Assembly: GCA_003993805.1 (NCBI GenBank)
Contig: RSEF01000003.1
Coordinates: forward strand, 111,032,998-111,096,997
Source: Himantopus leucocephalus
Lineage: Eukaryota; Chordata; Aves; Charadriiformes; Recurvirostridae
Direction of reading: 5' to 3'
Length of the DNA stretch: 64,000 nucleotides
This document shows, one piece after another, positions 11,907 to 23,500 of this stretch (position 1 is the stretch's first letter; the number at the start of each line of letters is the position of its first letter). The notes under the pieces are model-generated. The model saw only the letters and a program-made list of their open reading frames with translations. It was not told where the DNA came from and made no database searches. The position numbers and the translations under genes are program-made.

Positions 11907-12050
11907 CATAGAATCATAGGAGCATAGAATGGTTTAGGTTGGAAGGGACCTCGTTCCAACCTCCCTGCTATAGGCAGGGACACCTCCCACTAGACCAGGT
12001 TGCTCAAAGCCTCATCCAGCCTGGCCTTGAACACTTCCAGGGATGGAGCA
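11907..12050 (-). mobile_element. Short CR1 3' end (minus)
   Basis: About 145 bases of CR1 3' UTR and the last ORF2 codons in reverse orientation. The motifs are ATAGAATCATAGGAGCATAG, GGTTTAGGTTGGAAGGGACC, CCACTAGACCAGGTTGCTCA and CTTCCAGGGATGGAGCA. It is truncated at about 12050, where an 8-bp inverted repeat begins. Confidence 0.92.
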
Positions 12051-12062
12051 TGGTCATGCTCC
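12045..12062. repeat. 8-bp inverted repeat at CR1 truncation point
   Basis: GGAGCATG (12045-12052) and CATGCTCC (12055-12062) are perfect reverse complements around a 2-base spacer. The left arm is CR1 sequence and the right arm lies just beyond its truncated 5' end. Confidence 0.85.
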
Positions 12063-12404
12063 AAGAGAATGGTATTCTCTTCACATTCAAAGGAAACCTG
12101 CAAGCACACACTCAAACACACACATGCAAATGTGTAACTTCTTCCAGCAAAATCTGGGGATATCGTAAAACATATGAGGCAGGATTAATCTGGCTGAAAG
12201 TAAATACCACTGGTATGGATGTTTATATCAGAACTAATCACTCTGGCCTCCCTTTAGAGTCAGTGGAGGGAAACAGGCTTTGCTGGAGAGTGACTCATCT
12301 CCTGCTAAAGTAGCTGTCTGAAATGGGTCAGACAGCTATTTCTGTCATTATTTTCAAAGGCTGCCTTTGGTGCCTTGTTCAGAAAGAGAGATCTACATAA
12401 CAGA

Positions 12405-13152
12405 CATCTAAGGATGGGTGAGATGCGCATGAGTCAGCAGTGTGCCCTTACAGTGAAGGCAACTGGCTGCATCCTGGGCTCTGTTAGAAGGAGCTCAGCA
12501 GCAGGTCCAGCAAGGTGGTTATTGACCCAGCTTTGAGCAGGGGGTTGGACAAGATGACCTCCCCAAGTCCTTTCCAACCTGAATTACCCTGTGAACCTGT
12601 TTTTCTCTATTCAGCACTTGTGAAACTGCATCTGGAGTACCATGTCCTGTTTTGGGCTTCCTGTTCCACAAAGGCTCTTGATGAACAAAAGTGAGTCCAG
12701 CAAAGGCCACCGAGATAGTCAGGGGACTGTACCGTGGGGCTGGACCTACAGGGCTGGAGCATATGTTGGATGGCTTAACGAGGCTGAAAGAAGTGGGTTT
12801 GTTCAGACTTAAGAAGGGAAAGATAATGGGGGATCCTGCAACTTTCTTCAACTGCCTGTGGGATGACACAGAGAAGGCATAGTCAGACTCTTCTTAAGAG
12901 GTGCCCAGTGAAATGATGAGAGGCAACAGACAAAAGCTGGAACATGAGATATTCTGATTAGCTATGAGGGACTTTTTTTTCACATTGAGGGTAGTTAAAA
13001 TACTGGCACAGGTTGCCCAGAGAGGTTGGAGACACTCAAACCTCAACTGCAGAAAGCACCAAGTGATGTGTTTTAGGTTTGCCTTGCTTGGAACAGGCAG
13101 CTGGATGAGATGACCTGCAGATATCCCTTCCAGTCTGTGTTATTCTATGAAT
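12405..13152 (+). mobile_element. Older CR1 LINE, interrupted by a CR1 stub
   Basis: Plus-strand CR1. The left part (about 12405-12528) matches ORF2 upstream of the tail: ATGAGTCAGCAGTGTGCCCT, CTGCATCCTGGG, GCAGGTCCAGCAAGG. The right part resumes at 12605 with CTCTATTCAGCACTTGTGA, CTGGAGTACCATGTCCTG and the ORF2 tail. It ends at 13152 with a degraded tail (CCTTCCAGTCTGTGTTATTC). Stops and small gaps break ORF2, so this is an inactive, moderately old copy. The two parts join cleanly if 12529-12604 is removed. Confidence 0.85.
12529..12604 (+). mobile_element. CR1 3'-terminal stub nested in older CR1
   Basis: About 75 bases containing only a CR1 3' end: CTTTGAGCAGGGGGTTGGAC, AAGATGACCTCC and CTTTCCAACCTGAATTACCC. 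It splits the host CR1 between GGTTATTGACCC and CTCTATTCAGCAC, which are contiguous in ORF2. Same orientation as the host. The boundaries are good to a few bases. Confidence 0.7.
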
Positions 13153-13352
13153 CATACTCTAAAGATATATTTTTGGGATAAGGCTGGTCCTTGGTATGCT
13201 CTAGGTTGTTGCTTTCTCTTCCCAACTTTTATTCTCTTATCTTTCTTGAGCTTATACCCTTCTGTTTCCTGTAATCTAGTATCAGATGATACTAGGCCAT
13301 GATTCTCTTTTTTAGTTTGTTTTTGAAGGATGTATTCTAAAAGCAGCTTCCC

Positions 13353-13465
13353 TTGAGCAACCTGGTCTAGTGAGAGGTGTCCCTGCCTGTGGCAGGGGGC
13401 ATGGAACTTGATGATCTACAAGGTCCCTTCCAACCTAAACCATTCTATGATTCTATGATTCTATG
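13353..13465 (+). mobile_element. Short young CR1 3' end
   Basis: Only the last ORF2 codons (TTGAGCAACCTGGTCTAG) and the 3' UTR remain, ending with three ATTCTATG-type octamers at about 13442-13465. The terminus (CCAACCTAAACCATTCTATG) is nearly identical to that at 39.0 kb, so both are probably the same subfamily. Confidence 0.95.
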
Positions 13466-15076
13466 CCTAAACACACCTGCTTTGAACATGTCTAATTTGC
13501 ACATCCAGTGGAGCTGCCCCGAACTCCCTGTATATCCACAGTAAGGCATTGTAGGTGCAGATCATGCAGCTGATTTTCAGATTTTTAGATGCCAATGTTG
13601 GTCTTCCTATATTCAAACATCTCTCCAAAAAAGATATCTAACCTAGATCATTCCAGTGATTTGGTTACAGTGCAGCCTTAGTTACACTGGCATAACGAAG
13701 GAGGCTGTGATGTATGGGGTGGGTGTAAGGGAAATGGGAAAGCAGGACATGCTATTTTACCACCAATGCCAATGTCTGATGGTATTCAAATCTCTGTTTT
13801 GATCTCCTGGTTTGGAAACAATGATTCATTTACTCTTGATACTTCTATCTAAAATGAAGCTACCAAAAGGAAGCACTTGGACGCAAAGTCCCAGCCAGCT
13901 TGACCATATCTGAGGTTTGAAGTGACAAAACGACTGTACTGCTGCATGTACAGGGCCTTCCCACCCCCTGCTATTGTCCAAGCAGGTCCCCATGTCACGT
14001 TTGCTATCTAAACACGCCTGCTTGTAATGGCAACCAGTCAAGACTCAAAGTATTTTAAAGCTGCTAAGGAAATATCCCCCTTTTTCATTTATGTGCTGTC
14101 ACATATTTAGAAAAGGCAGAACATAGTAGTAAAGTCACGAGCCCCATTGCTTGCCCCAGCTGAATCTGACCATGAGGTTCAGATGCTTACAGGCAGGTTG
14201 GTTTTGAAGACGAAGGCAGTCTAAACATAGTTCTGTACTGTGGGATAAGGCAGCGGTTCAAGTTCCAGATTTATCACTTCTTGTTTCTATTATCAGTCCC
14301 ATGTGTTTAGCATTTTGCTTCAAGTCTAAATTTCTGTAAACAAGCAATGAGTTGGAAGCCTTAATTTAGTTGTTCAAAGAAAAAAAAAGCTGTGCTTTTC
14401 CGGATATTGCAAAAGGATAACTTAAAGGTGATCATAGATCATAATTCCCACTAACTTCTCTTTCCTTTAATACAAGACTTGCTGTCTCAGTTTCTCAGCT
14501 TAATATTTTTGTCCTAACTTTTGAAATCTTTATATATCGTCTTGATAAATGGCACGAGCAAACACAGAAGCCTCGAAAAACAAATGGCAAAACTCAAGTA
14601 ACTAAAAGGTAGCTTAAAAAAAAAATAGAATTTTCATTGTTTTATTTAGATTATGATTTTCATATTAATGAGGATACATTGTTTTTGAGGAGGACTGGGA
14701 CTGACTCATGTGTGCTGGTTGTTTAGAGTTAATTTCCAAATTCTGAAGCAGAAGAGCTCTGAGTAAATTGTGTGTTAGTGGCACTTTCATTAGTGAATTT
14801 CACATTACCAGGGTGTTGCAATCTTCATTTCATAACGAAGACAGGAAAAACAAAACAAGTCCTGAAGCATCTGAAACAAGAAAAAACAAATGACCCTCTG
14901 CAAAAGTGTTATTTCCCTGTCCTCCCAGGCAGGCTGAGTTACCCGTACTTAACAGAACACAGCACAAAGTGAAGCAATAAGGACATCAAACTGTACATAG
15001 GGTGTCTCGCTTTGTTTATGACAGGTGAAGAACGTGATGAGACCTGCAGCCACCCTTCTTGTCTTTTATCCTACAG
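13466..15076. other. Unique sequence
   Basis: No recognised repeat or gene. AT-rich around 14.4-14.7 kb. Confidence 0.4.
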
Positions 15077-15181
15077 GCGCTCCTGGAGCATCCAGCCTGC
15101 CTCTTCTACGGACAGTTTCTGTGCTTCAGAAGAGAGCACAGGGGTGCAGCAAAAACAGGGAGTAAAAACGATGCGTGAGAG
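15077..15181 (+). CDS. Candidate internal exon (unidentified)
   Basis: A 105-base segment preceded by a strong acceptor pattern (CTTGTCTTTTATCCTACAG) and followed by a near-perfect donor (AG then GTACGTGAG). One frame is open throughout: one leading base, 34 codons and two trailing bases. It includes SWSIQPASSTDSF and ends KTMRE. Nothing in it was recognised. Another acceptor-like site follows 239 bases downstream at 15420, so the two could belong to one spliced transcript, coding or not. Sites matching this well also occur by chance in a window this size. Confidence 0.2.
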
Positions 15182-15420
15182 GTACGTGAGCATGGGGACC
15201 GTGGCAAGGTAGAGAAACAAAACCTGCAGCTAACCTCTGTATTGAACAACAGAGGGGCTGTGAGGTCAGGGCAGGAGAGTCTGAGTTTGGGCGTGCTGCC
15301 ATCCAAAACCACCCTGGCAGGGCTCGGCAGGAGGAAGGTCATTATCTGCTGTCGCTAGAATGTTTCTTGCCGATACTTAGTCTATGTTAGTCACCACCAT
15401 TACCTTCTCTCTTGCTGCAG

Positions 15421-15606
15421 GTCCTTCGGCCTGCTGGCGATAGCACCTGGCGCCATGCGAGTGACGGGCTGCGTCTGGGCACACTGTGCTTTGACCTGGA
15501 GCCAGCTGACTTCACCCACGTGATTGCAATTTCTATCTCAGAGCTTGCTCTTCTCGTTGATTCTCCTCAGCTCCACGGAGAAACCGCACCAAATGTCCCC
15601 CCTTCT
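15421..15606 (+). CDS. Candidate exon in a CpG-rich patch
   Basis: The acceptor-like run CCTTCTCTCTTGCTGCAG ends at 15420. Bases 15428-15480 then contain at least six CpG dinucleotides, far above the surroundings. One frame gives 62 codons to a GTGAGA donor-like site at 15607. Joined in phase to the candidate exon at 15077-15181, a different frame would apply; it starts SFGLLAIAPGAM and stops near 15520. An AATAAA at 16071 could end a terminal exon. The product is unknown, and a non-coding exon is equally possible. Confidence 0.18.
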
Positions 15607-17198
15607 GTGAGAAGAGGAGGCCCTTAAGGGACATTCAAAGGAGGGCTTTGTGGCTTGCTGCAAGCTGAGCCATTCTTGCAGCGTTCCTGAGAAAGGCTGG
15701 AGCAGCCACAGCTTTGGTGGGTGGCACCTTCATGGCAATAACAGTGAAACAACCAAGCCCTTAATACCCTCTTGGAAAATTGCCTTTGGTGTGTAGTAGG
15801 AAAAGGTTTTTAAAGAGGTAGGTATAACAGAAGGGATTAAACACAGCGTTCATGCATTTCACCCACTTTGTGCTGTGATCCTCTGTGTTCAAGTTCCAGC
15901 CCGGATTGCAGTTGCTGACACCTGCTGAGGTTGGGCGTTCTCATAAAAATTTCAGGCTGACACTGAGTGGTGCAAATAGTTGGATAAAATTATGCATACA
16001 GGTCCTGATCATGTAAATTACAGAAATTTAATCAGTTGTTGTTCAGCCTCTGCTTCTAGCAAGGAAGAGAAATAAATAACAGGCTTTCTGGAATAGTCAG
16101 AATAGTGGGTCAAATTTGATCTGATGTGATGCTATTGTCTAGCTGGGATAGGACTTGAGTCTCCTGTTTTAGAGGCTCCAAGGTTTAATGAGGTGTTAGC
16201 TTAGTCACTGTGGGAAGGGTGCAGTGAGAGTTAAGAGCTGGAGCACTTGGTATGTAGCCATAAAAGAAGAGTAGAGAATAGTTCTTTGGAGCAAAGAAGT
16301 ATGGTCTTTTGTTCTGGCTTCCACTGCTCACTTGCTCTGTGACTGGACAAAAAAGTCTGCAAGGCAGAAACCATTTGCCAGCACATTACTAACTCTGAGG
16401 CTCACCTGGATTGCTCAACAGTCCGCATCAAATCTTATCTTCAGAGCCAGGGCAGACGTCAAGGATATAATCAGAAGGACCTTATCCCCTGCCTATCACA
16501 AGCTTTAAGCAGAGGCTAAGCTCTCCACTATGCATGCCCAGACATAGGGCTGGCATCTAACCACATGGTTGTTTTCTTCTTGGAGGAAGGAAATTATACG
16601 TGGCATAATGTATACGGCATAATTGACTGCTGTTGCCAATGATCTTGCAAGAGTCTACGGTGTGATTAAAGTAAGAAGTCTTGCTGTCTCTGTGTCGTCC
16701 TAATAATACAAAGGATATTAACTTGACTAGCAAACTGCCCGATCTTCTCTCTACTAAATTAAGGACAGTGAGGTGTCATGATGTTTCCTTGCACTGAGAG
16801 AGAAACACATCTGAGCCCGTCAAAAAAACCTGCTGCGGCTGTCCTGTTGGACTTGAGTCTGGTCTACAGGTGGAGATAAGGAAACCTTGCAAATACTTTT
16901 GGCGAGGCACTGGTTTGTCAGGCTGTCCAGGTCACTGCTCACATAAAAAGGTGGTTTTGTCTCCTATGCTACCAAAGACCAGAAATTTATAAGAGTTATT
17001 CCAGTTCAGGTCTAAAACCTGGTACTGCATCCCAGAGACCTTGACAATAAAAATCTAGTTTCTCACTTACTAGCACAAACTAAAAAAATAAAAACTGCAG
17101 CAGCAGCAAAACACATCCCTGGAGAGGACTGCATTGGTATAAACTGACATGGAATCTGGCTTACATGGATCCTGTTGAAAGGAAAGAAAGAGGGCTCC
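15607..17198. other. Unique sequence
   Basis: No repeat recognised; AATAAA at 16071-16076 noted above. Confidence 0.4.
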
Positions 17199-17244
17199 CC
17201 ATCCATCCATCCATCCATCCATCCATCCATCCATCCATCCATCC
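17199..17244. repeat. (ATCC)n microsatellite
   Basis: About eleven perfect ATCC units. The minus-strand frames across it give a WMDG repeat, which is only the microsatellite translated. Confidence 0.97.
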
Positions 17245-20200
17245 TCCAGGATTTGTCCCTCTTTCCTTCTTTCAGCCCCATGTCTCACACAGCATTTCAC
17301 TCTGAAGACCTCAGTCACTGCCTAAGCTAAGGTCTGTCTGCAGCCTCCAGGGCTCGTTCGTGGGCATTTGTGTGTGATTACTTTAGAAAATTGGATGCAT
17401 TTTTCTGAGCTGTTTTTAGTCAGAGACCAAGCAGCTATTTATTACTTTGGAGAGATGTTGTACATTCTCCAGCTCTCAGGAAAAACTTTATTAGTTTTTG
17501 GTTGCCACATACTAAGAAAAGAAAAAAAGTTCTTTCCCTCGGCAAACTGTGAACACTTAAATGGAATAGCTCTGGATTTTGCAAGGGGAATGCTTGCTGG
17601 AGGACAAGAACATCCCTCTGGTTTCACTTAAGAAACTATGAGCTTTGCGCAATATCGTGACCTCTGTTGAAAAGACGGTTGATTAATTATACTATATATT
17701 CTGGTACAGTCTTTATGGATTTAAAGCTTACGCACGTATGTATGTACAGTGCTTGGAGAGCACCAGGTGATAATGCATCACTAACTGAAGAAATGTAGCT
17801 CCCAGAAAAAAAAGGGTGTCCCTGAGCATTACAAATTTTACTGCCACCTGAAAGCAGACTGCCTGTCCTACTCACTAAATTCCTAGGTTAGAGCCATAGA
17901 TTTTCCGCTCGCTCAGGATCCTGTTCCCATAGGATTTGAAGGAGCAGGAGAAGTTCAACAGCACTTGGTGGCTCTACTCCTCCTTCATTTAGGCAAATGG
18001 TTGCTTTGCTTCTCCCTTCGTCCTGCCAATAACCAGCCTGAGAGAAGGATTCTCCCTGATGCTGTACCCCTCCCGTTCTTTGTGAGAGCACAAGGGAAGG
18101 GTACAGGATGGTTGGGAGAGGAGCAGACCCTCCCAAGCTGCTTCTCTTCTTGATGAAGGCACATTGGGGTACCGAAATGATTCAGGACTGCAGTAACATT
18201 AATTGGTAGGCAATGACTTCGTGGTGATGAAGGCCTTTTTCTACTGCAGCCACTGACTGGTTGGTTTGAGCAAGGTTGAGATGGCCTTCAAGTCAGTGCC
18301 TAGAGTTTGTTATTGCCCAGTTCCAGACCATCAAAGATATCTAGGCCATAGGAAACTGCAGACTCAGGTGCTTTGGAGTTTGGACTGGTTGAACATGGCA
18401 CCTAGCTGAAGTGAGATGCATCCTTCGCTCTGTGTTATACTCATTCTTAACGTCGACAGTGACACCATAAGGAACGAAGTTAGTGGAATATCTTGATATT
18501 AACCTTTCTCTCTGTATTTTTTTTTTCAATTTTACTTTTATGTGAGCATGAACTCTTCAGAATTGTGCCCTCCTTTGCATTTACATGGCCATCAGTTACA
18601 CCTGGACTTTATAATGCCAAGGATGTAATGCTAATGACAGTGTGTGGAGTTGGGTAGAAAAAACATAAAGCAGCTGCTGTCTTTTAGAAGGAGAAACATT
18701 AATGCTTAGAAATCTTGGGAAACACCCAAGACCTCTATAAAGTCAAGGAGTATGAGCAAAATATAGAAACTTCCTGCTGAAATGAAAGAGAAAAAGGCAT
18801 TTTGGATGATGGGTAATTCTGTGGGACTAACATTCACCAAAAACATTTCCCTCATTGATTTGCACCAGGAGTCATGATGAGAAACTTTCATTTTTCAAGG
18901 CAATTCAGGCACTATGAATCTAGGTGAATCAGTGGGGTTGAAACTCTGTTTTTTCTCAAATCAAAGACAAATCTTCTTTGAGATGAGGTGGGGCTGGGAT
19001 TTCTGCCTGGGGATACAGTCTATGCTGTCAACAACCAACAACCAAGGAAACTGTAAGAAAACACACAGTTAGGCTGTTATCTGGGCATTGCCTAGGTAAC
19101 AAGGCATCTGATCTCATCACTTCATGCTATTATTGGCACTTTTTGTATTGAAAAACAATAAATATACCCAGATGGGGCTGTTAGTTTAGAAGAAATACAG
19201 CGAGGATTCTGTAAATATGCTTTGGATTTGCCTTGACTGAATTACAGCCACTTGTATTTCCTCTGTAAGAATATTTGGCAGAATGAGTTAACTGTGGAAT
19301 TGTTTACTGACTTTTAAGCAATGATTACAAATCATGCACACGCAGTGATTTTTTGAGCTCATAATAATGAATCTGGCACAGGAAATATGAACCTGAGAAT
19401 AACTATTATCCAGTCAGAGATCACAAATACCCTGTTTGATGTGTGTCCCCAATCTGAGATTGTGTTTATCGAATACAAAAAAACACCTCTAAAAGAGTTA
19501 CAGGAAAGAGTTATTTGTGGAGAAAACATACGAAATAATAATAATAATTAAAAAAATATTTTTAAAAGCCACGAACAGTTTTCCTTCTGCCCCCAAATTC
19601 CCAGAAGTACTTCGCCAAATCCGCGGCTTGCTCACCATTACACTTGTATGGAAAGTTGTACTATGATTTCCCATATTCCAATGCAAAGTCACAGTGCTTC
19701 TTAGCTTCTGAAACCAAATAATCTCAGATCCCTGCATGAACTGTTGATTTCCGTGATTTAGCGCTTGCCTTAGATTGAACACTGATGCTATCAGTAAACC
19801 GCCGCAGCAGGGTTTATCTCTTTTTGCAGTGCCTATGCATTTATCAGGCAGCTGTCAGTACGCACAAAGGGAATTCACAGGCCTACACAGGATCACAGAA
19901 AATAAAAGAACATATCCATGCTGGCGCACACTCTTTTCTGCACTGCAGCGTGGCTCTGCAGGTAACTACATCCCTGTTTGATAAAGCGCCTACATGTTTA
20001 TATATCATGGATTTCAGTGGAATTTAACAGAGCGTTAAGTCCAGTTAAGTCCATTTGCTGAATAAGGAGTACTGAATGTATACTATTAATTGCTTGGTAG
20101 GTCATCTTTCAGTGCTAAAGGACAAATGTGAGACAGTCTTCTTGTTTTAATGTTTTCTGTTTCACAAGTAATGGTAAGATATGCATGCAAATGCACCTCT

Positions 20201-20434
20201 CCAGCAAATTTAACTTACTTTCTTAAAATGATCGAACTCCTAAAAATAGAAAAGGAAATTCTCAATATATTTCTAGACCAAAGATACAGAATAAAACTGC
20301 AGACTTAGAGTGGGTGGTTCCATCTTCCTAAAGTATTTAAAGGTATGAAAGAGAATTTTGACTTGGAAACATTTACATTAACAGTTACCAGCTTCCAAAA
20401 ACCACACACTTATGGTGACTTGCACAGACTCCTA
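17245..20434. other. Unique sequence
   Basis: No gene or clear repeat. A short AATAAT run lies at 19536-19552. Confidence 0.4.
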
Positions 20435-20545
20435 GAGCCCTGATTCCAACCTGGAACAGAGACAGAGAGGAGCAGATAGTTTGATCAACTTCACATAGAC
20501 CACCCATAGCTCAGCCTAGATTTGAAGCCATATTTCCTTCTGGGA
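20435..20545 (+). repeat. Possible ancient MIR-like SINE fragment
   Basis: The order GAACAGAGACAGAGAGGAG, then a stretch where a 'gtcacacag' block is expected (TTCACATAGACC), then GCTCAGCCTAGATTTGAAGCC, resembles the conserved part of MIR-type SINEs read from the 'aggcacagagaggttaag' block to the 'gattcgaaccc' block. Highly diverged; judged by eye. Confidence 0.35.
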
Positions 20546-23500
20546 CGGTAAATGGCCAATCCACCTCACCAGCCCAGAGTCCTTGTACTACACCATCAGC
20601 CCCAGCAGCAGGAAAGTAGAAGCTGCTGAGATGTTTTAGGAGTCTGGGGGCTACCTCTAGTTGATACCTGGCTTTTCCATGCGGTGACCATAACCAGAAT
20701 GGCTTGGCAGCAGAAGCCCCCTCTCCTGAACACCGGAGAACAGGACAAACAAACCTGCCATTTTCAGACACGTTATCTGTGAGGGATTTGCCTGTTGGGG
20801 AGGTAATTTCTCAGCAGCGATGCTTGGTAGGCTGTTAACCTAGTGTGGTCCTGCAGGTAAGGCAGAAGGCTGGGTAGCAAAAGAGACTTGCTCTTGCTGG
20901 GTGCATGAGGAGGGACAAAAGAAAAGAGAGCAAGGTGAGAGTGGGGGTGACACGTTTCCACACTGCTAAACCCTGCCTGCCTGCAAGCGGCTGGTGCAGA
21001 CGGATCCCCTTCCCACCCTGCAAAACAGTATAATTGAGCTGATGCTTTCCAAAGTAGTATAAGTTGTGCAAAGTTGTCTAAGTTGTGCTAGCTGAGGTTT
21101 AAGTACAGAAGATACTTCATTTCCTCTGTTAACAGCAGTGTTTGCCCTACGTAAATAGCTGCAGTACAGACGGAGAGGAGCTTCTCGGAGGGTCTACGCA
21201 GGAGACGAGTAATTACTTAGAGACAGGCTATCCCTGTGCTCTGGCATGTTGTAACTCACTGTCGTGCCACAATGGTATTTTAGACAATTACAACACAGGA
21301 CTGTACATTTTTGCACATATATATTTGCTTGACAAAACAAGCCTTTATTCACACAGGATGGGTAATTGCTTGTCCAAGCATCTCGTACAGCTGCACGCAC
21401 ACGGGGTGCAGGCAGAGGAGGCACGGAGGCCTTTGCATGAAAACGAGGGATCCCAGAAACATGCTGAATGAATTTCTACTGTACATGCTGTCCTACAATT
21501 GTACTCCAAGCAGCGTGTGTGTGGAGTTCCTGAAAAAGCTCTTGGGAGGGAGGGGAGGAAGAATAAAACAATATCAAAGAAGAGCCGTGTGGTGTTGATC
21601 AGCTCGGAAAGCCATCTTGTTAATTGTTTGCAGGATGCATTCCAGGTTACTGCAAGCCAAGAGGCTGCAGGGTTTGTTGGGCTGAACTGAAAATTACAGT
21701 GCTTTCTCCTGTCCTTGTCTTACTTGACTGATGGGAGTCTCACATCCCCTTGGGCACTTGCAGGAATTAGGATCTGGTGTATACCACTGCAGGGCGTGCT
21801 GCTGGTTGGGCTTTGATCAGAGTTCAGCCTTTGTTGTTGAAAGGAGCTATTTCATCTCAGCAGATTCAAAATGGAGATGATCTGTTCAAGGCTATTGCCA
21901 CAGGACTTGTCTCCCCTCCCGTTCCCCCAACAAAAGACGAACAAAAGCGAATGACCAGCCAAATTATGTTTTGTTTCCAGCGAGTAGACTGTTACGAGTC
22001 ACTCGTATATTCATTATTACCAAGTCTCAAAGGCATCATGCTGGGCTGATTTCAGAGCAGTTCCCTATTAGCAGTATTTTTCAATTTGAGTATCAAAGCC
22101 GACTTTCAATTGCCATCCATGACCTTAGAAAAATACTTAGCATTGTACATCTGAAGTTCATGCCACTAAGCCTTGTAATTGAAGCAAGCCCAGTAAATAT
22201 TCAAGAATGAATAGCGAGAACCTGCCTATCCTTCTGTGTAAGTCACCCTGTACATATGCTCTGTGCTGAATGCTTGCTTCTGTCACCAGTGCTGTCGGGC
22301 TTGGTCCACAGCCTGCTCCTCGCTAGCACATGCTGGACTGATGGATGTTGCAGCATTTCAGATTCTTTCATGGCAGATGGACCACGTTCAAGGTTTAGGT
22401 GACAGTGAAGGAAGAAAGGCACCAGCCAGCCTTGTTCTGCAGTGCTGGATGGAGATTAGGTGCAATGGCAGGTAGCAGACAGGAGGCCAATTGCGACTAA
22501 CTCACTTCATCCACTCAGTGCTGTCTGTAACTAGGGATCATGCAGCCCTGCAGGTTGTGGGGTATAATTCTGGTGTAGCAAGCCTAAAACCAAAGTGATG
22601 GTATAGATCTGGGAGATCCCAGACATTTCATCAGGTGAGAGGAATGGCAGTTCTGAGTATCGATGCTCATTGTGGGATCTGAACGCTCTTATCTTCACCC
22701 TGAAAACTCTTTCTCACCACACATCTGCTCGGTATTGTTAGGCAGTAGGAACTATTCGTGAAACTGCTTCTTGCTGCCTCTTGAGTGGTTCCTGCCCTTT
22801 CTGTCTCTTCTTGAAAATCGTTGTCTTCAAATCAAGCCATGCTCCAACATGAGTGTGGGAGTGGAGGGAATTTGCGCCTTCCTGGATGTCCCTGGCATGC
22901 CACGCACTGGTGCGATTTGTCAGTCCCATTGTTATCATCTGGTGTTCCTGGGAACTTTCCTGACCACCTCTTCAGGTTGACAGGGCAGACGCTGCAGTTG
23001 GGATATAATGGATTAATCATATTGAATAAATGGTTTAGCCGTTGAGCTGACACATAGTGACAGACCCAAGAAATAACTCTTCATTTCATCAGGTAGCCAG
23101 ACACTTTGATGGATGGGGACTACAAGGTAATTCACTGAGGTTAATGGACTGTTGTGCCAGAGGCTGACAAAGTGAAGACTTCACCAGTTAAACTGGGTCC
23201 CAGGGACACTTGCTGCCAAGTGGGAGCTGGAGCTAGCTTTCCGCAGAGTAATCGAAAGATGTCTCTAAGCTGAGTTGAGAATGGTTGTGCATTACAGCAG
23301 ACCAGCCTTCCCACCACCCTTGGTAGCTCCCGGAGGGTGCAGGCGTGAGCAGTCTGTGGCTTAATAGGTCACTGACAGGTATATACCCCTTTCCTCTGGT
23401 TCCCTGAGTGCTGCTGAGCCTGACTGAAATTCTGGGCAAGATGAGGATCTCTGGCAGATAACACAGTCACCTAACTACAGATGGGTAAAAGCTGAGAGCA

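Noticed and set aside
12939..13152. Possible separate CR1 at 12.9 kb
   Set aside because: It continues in order from 12605 as one ORF2 tail, so it is part of the same older element.
17063..17318. Minus frames with repeated WMDG
   Set aside because: Direct translation of the ATCC microsatellite.
20800..20862. Perfect-looking donor CAG/GTAAGG
   Set aside because: All three frames upstream stop within a few codons and no acceptor partner was convincing.
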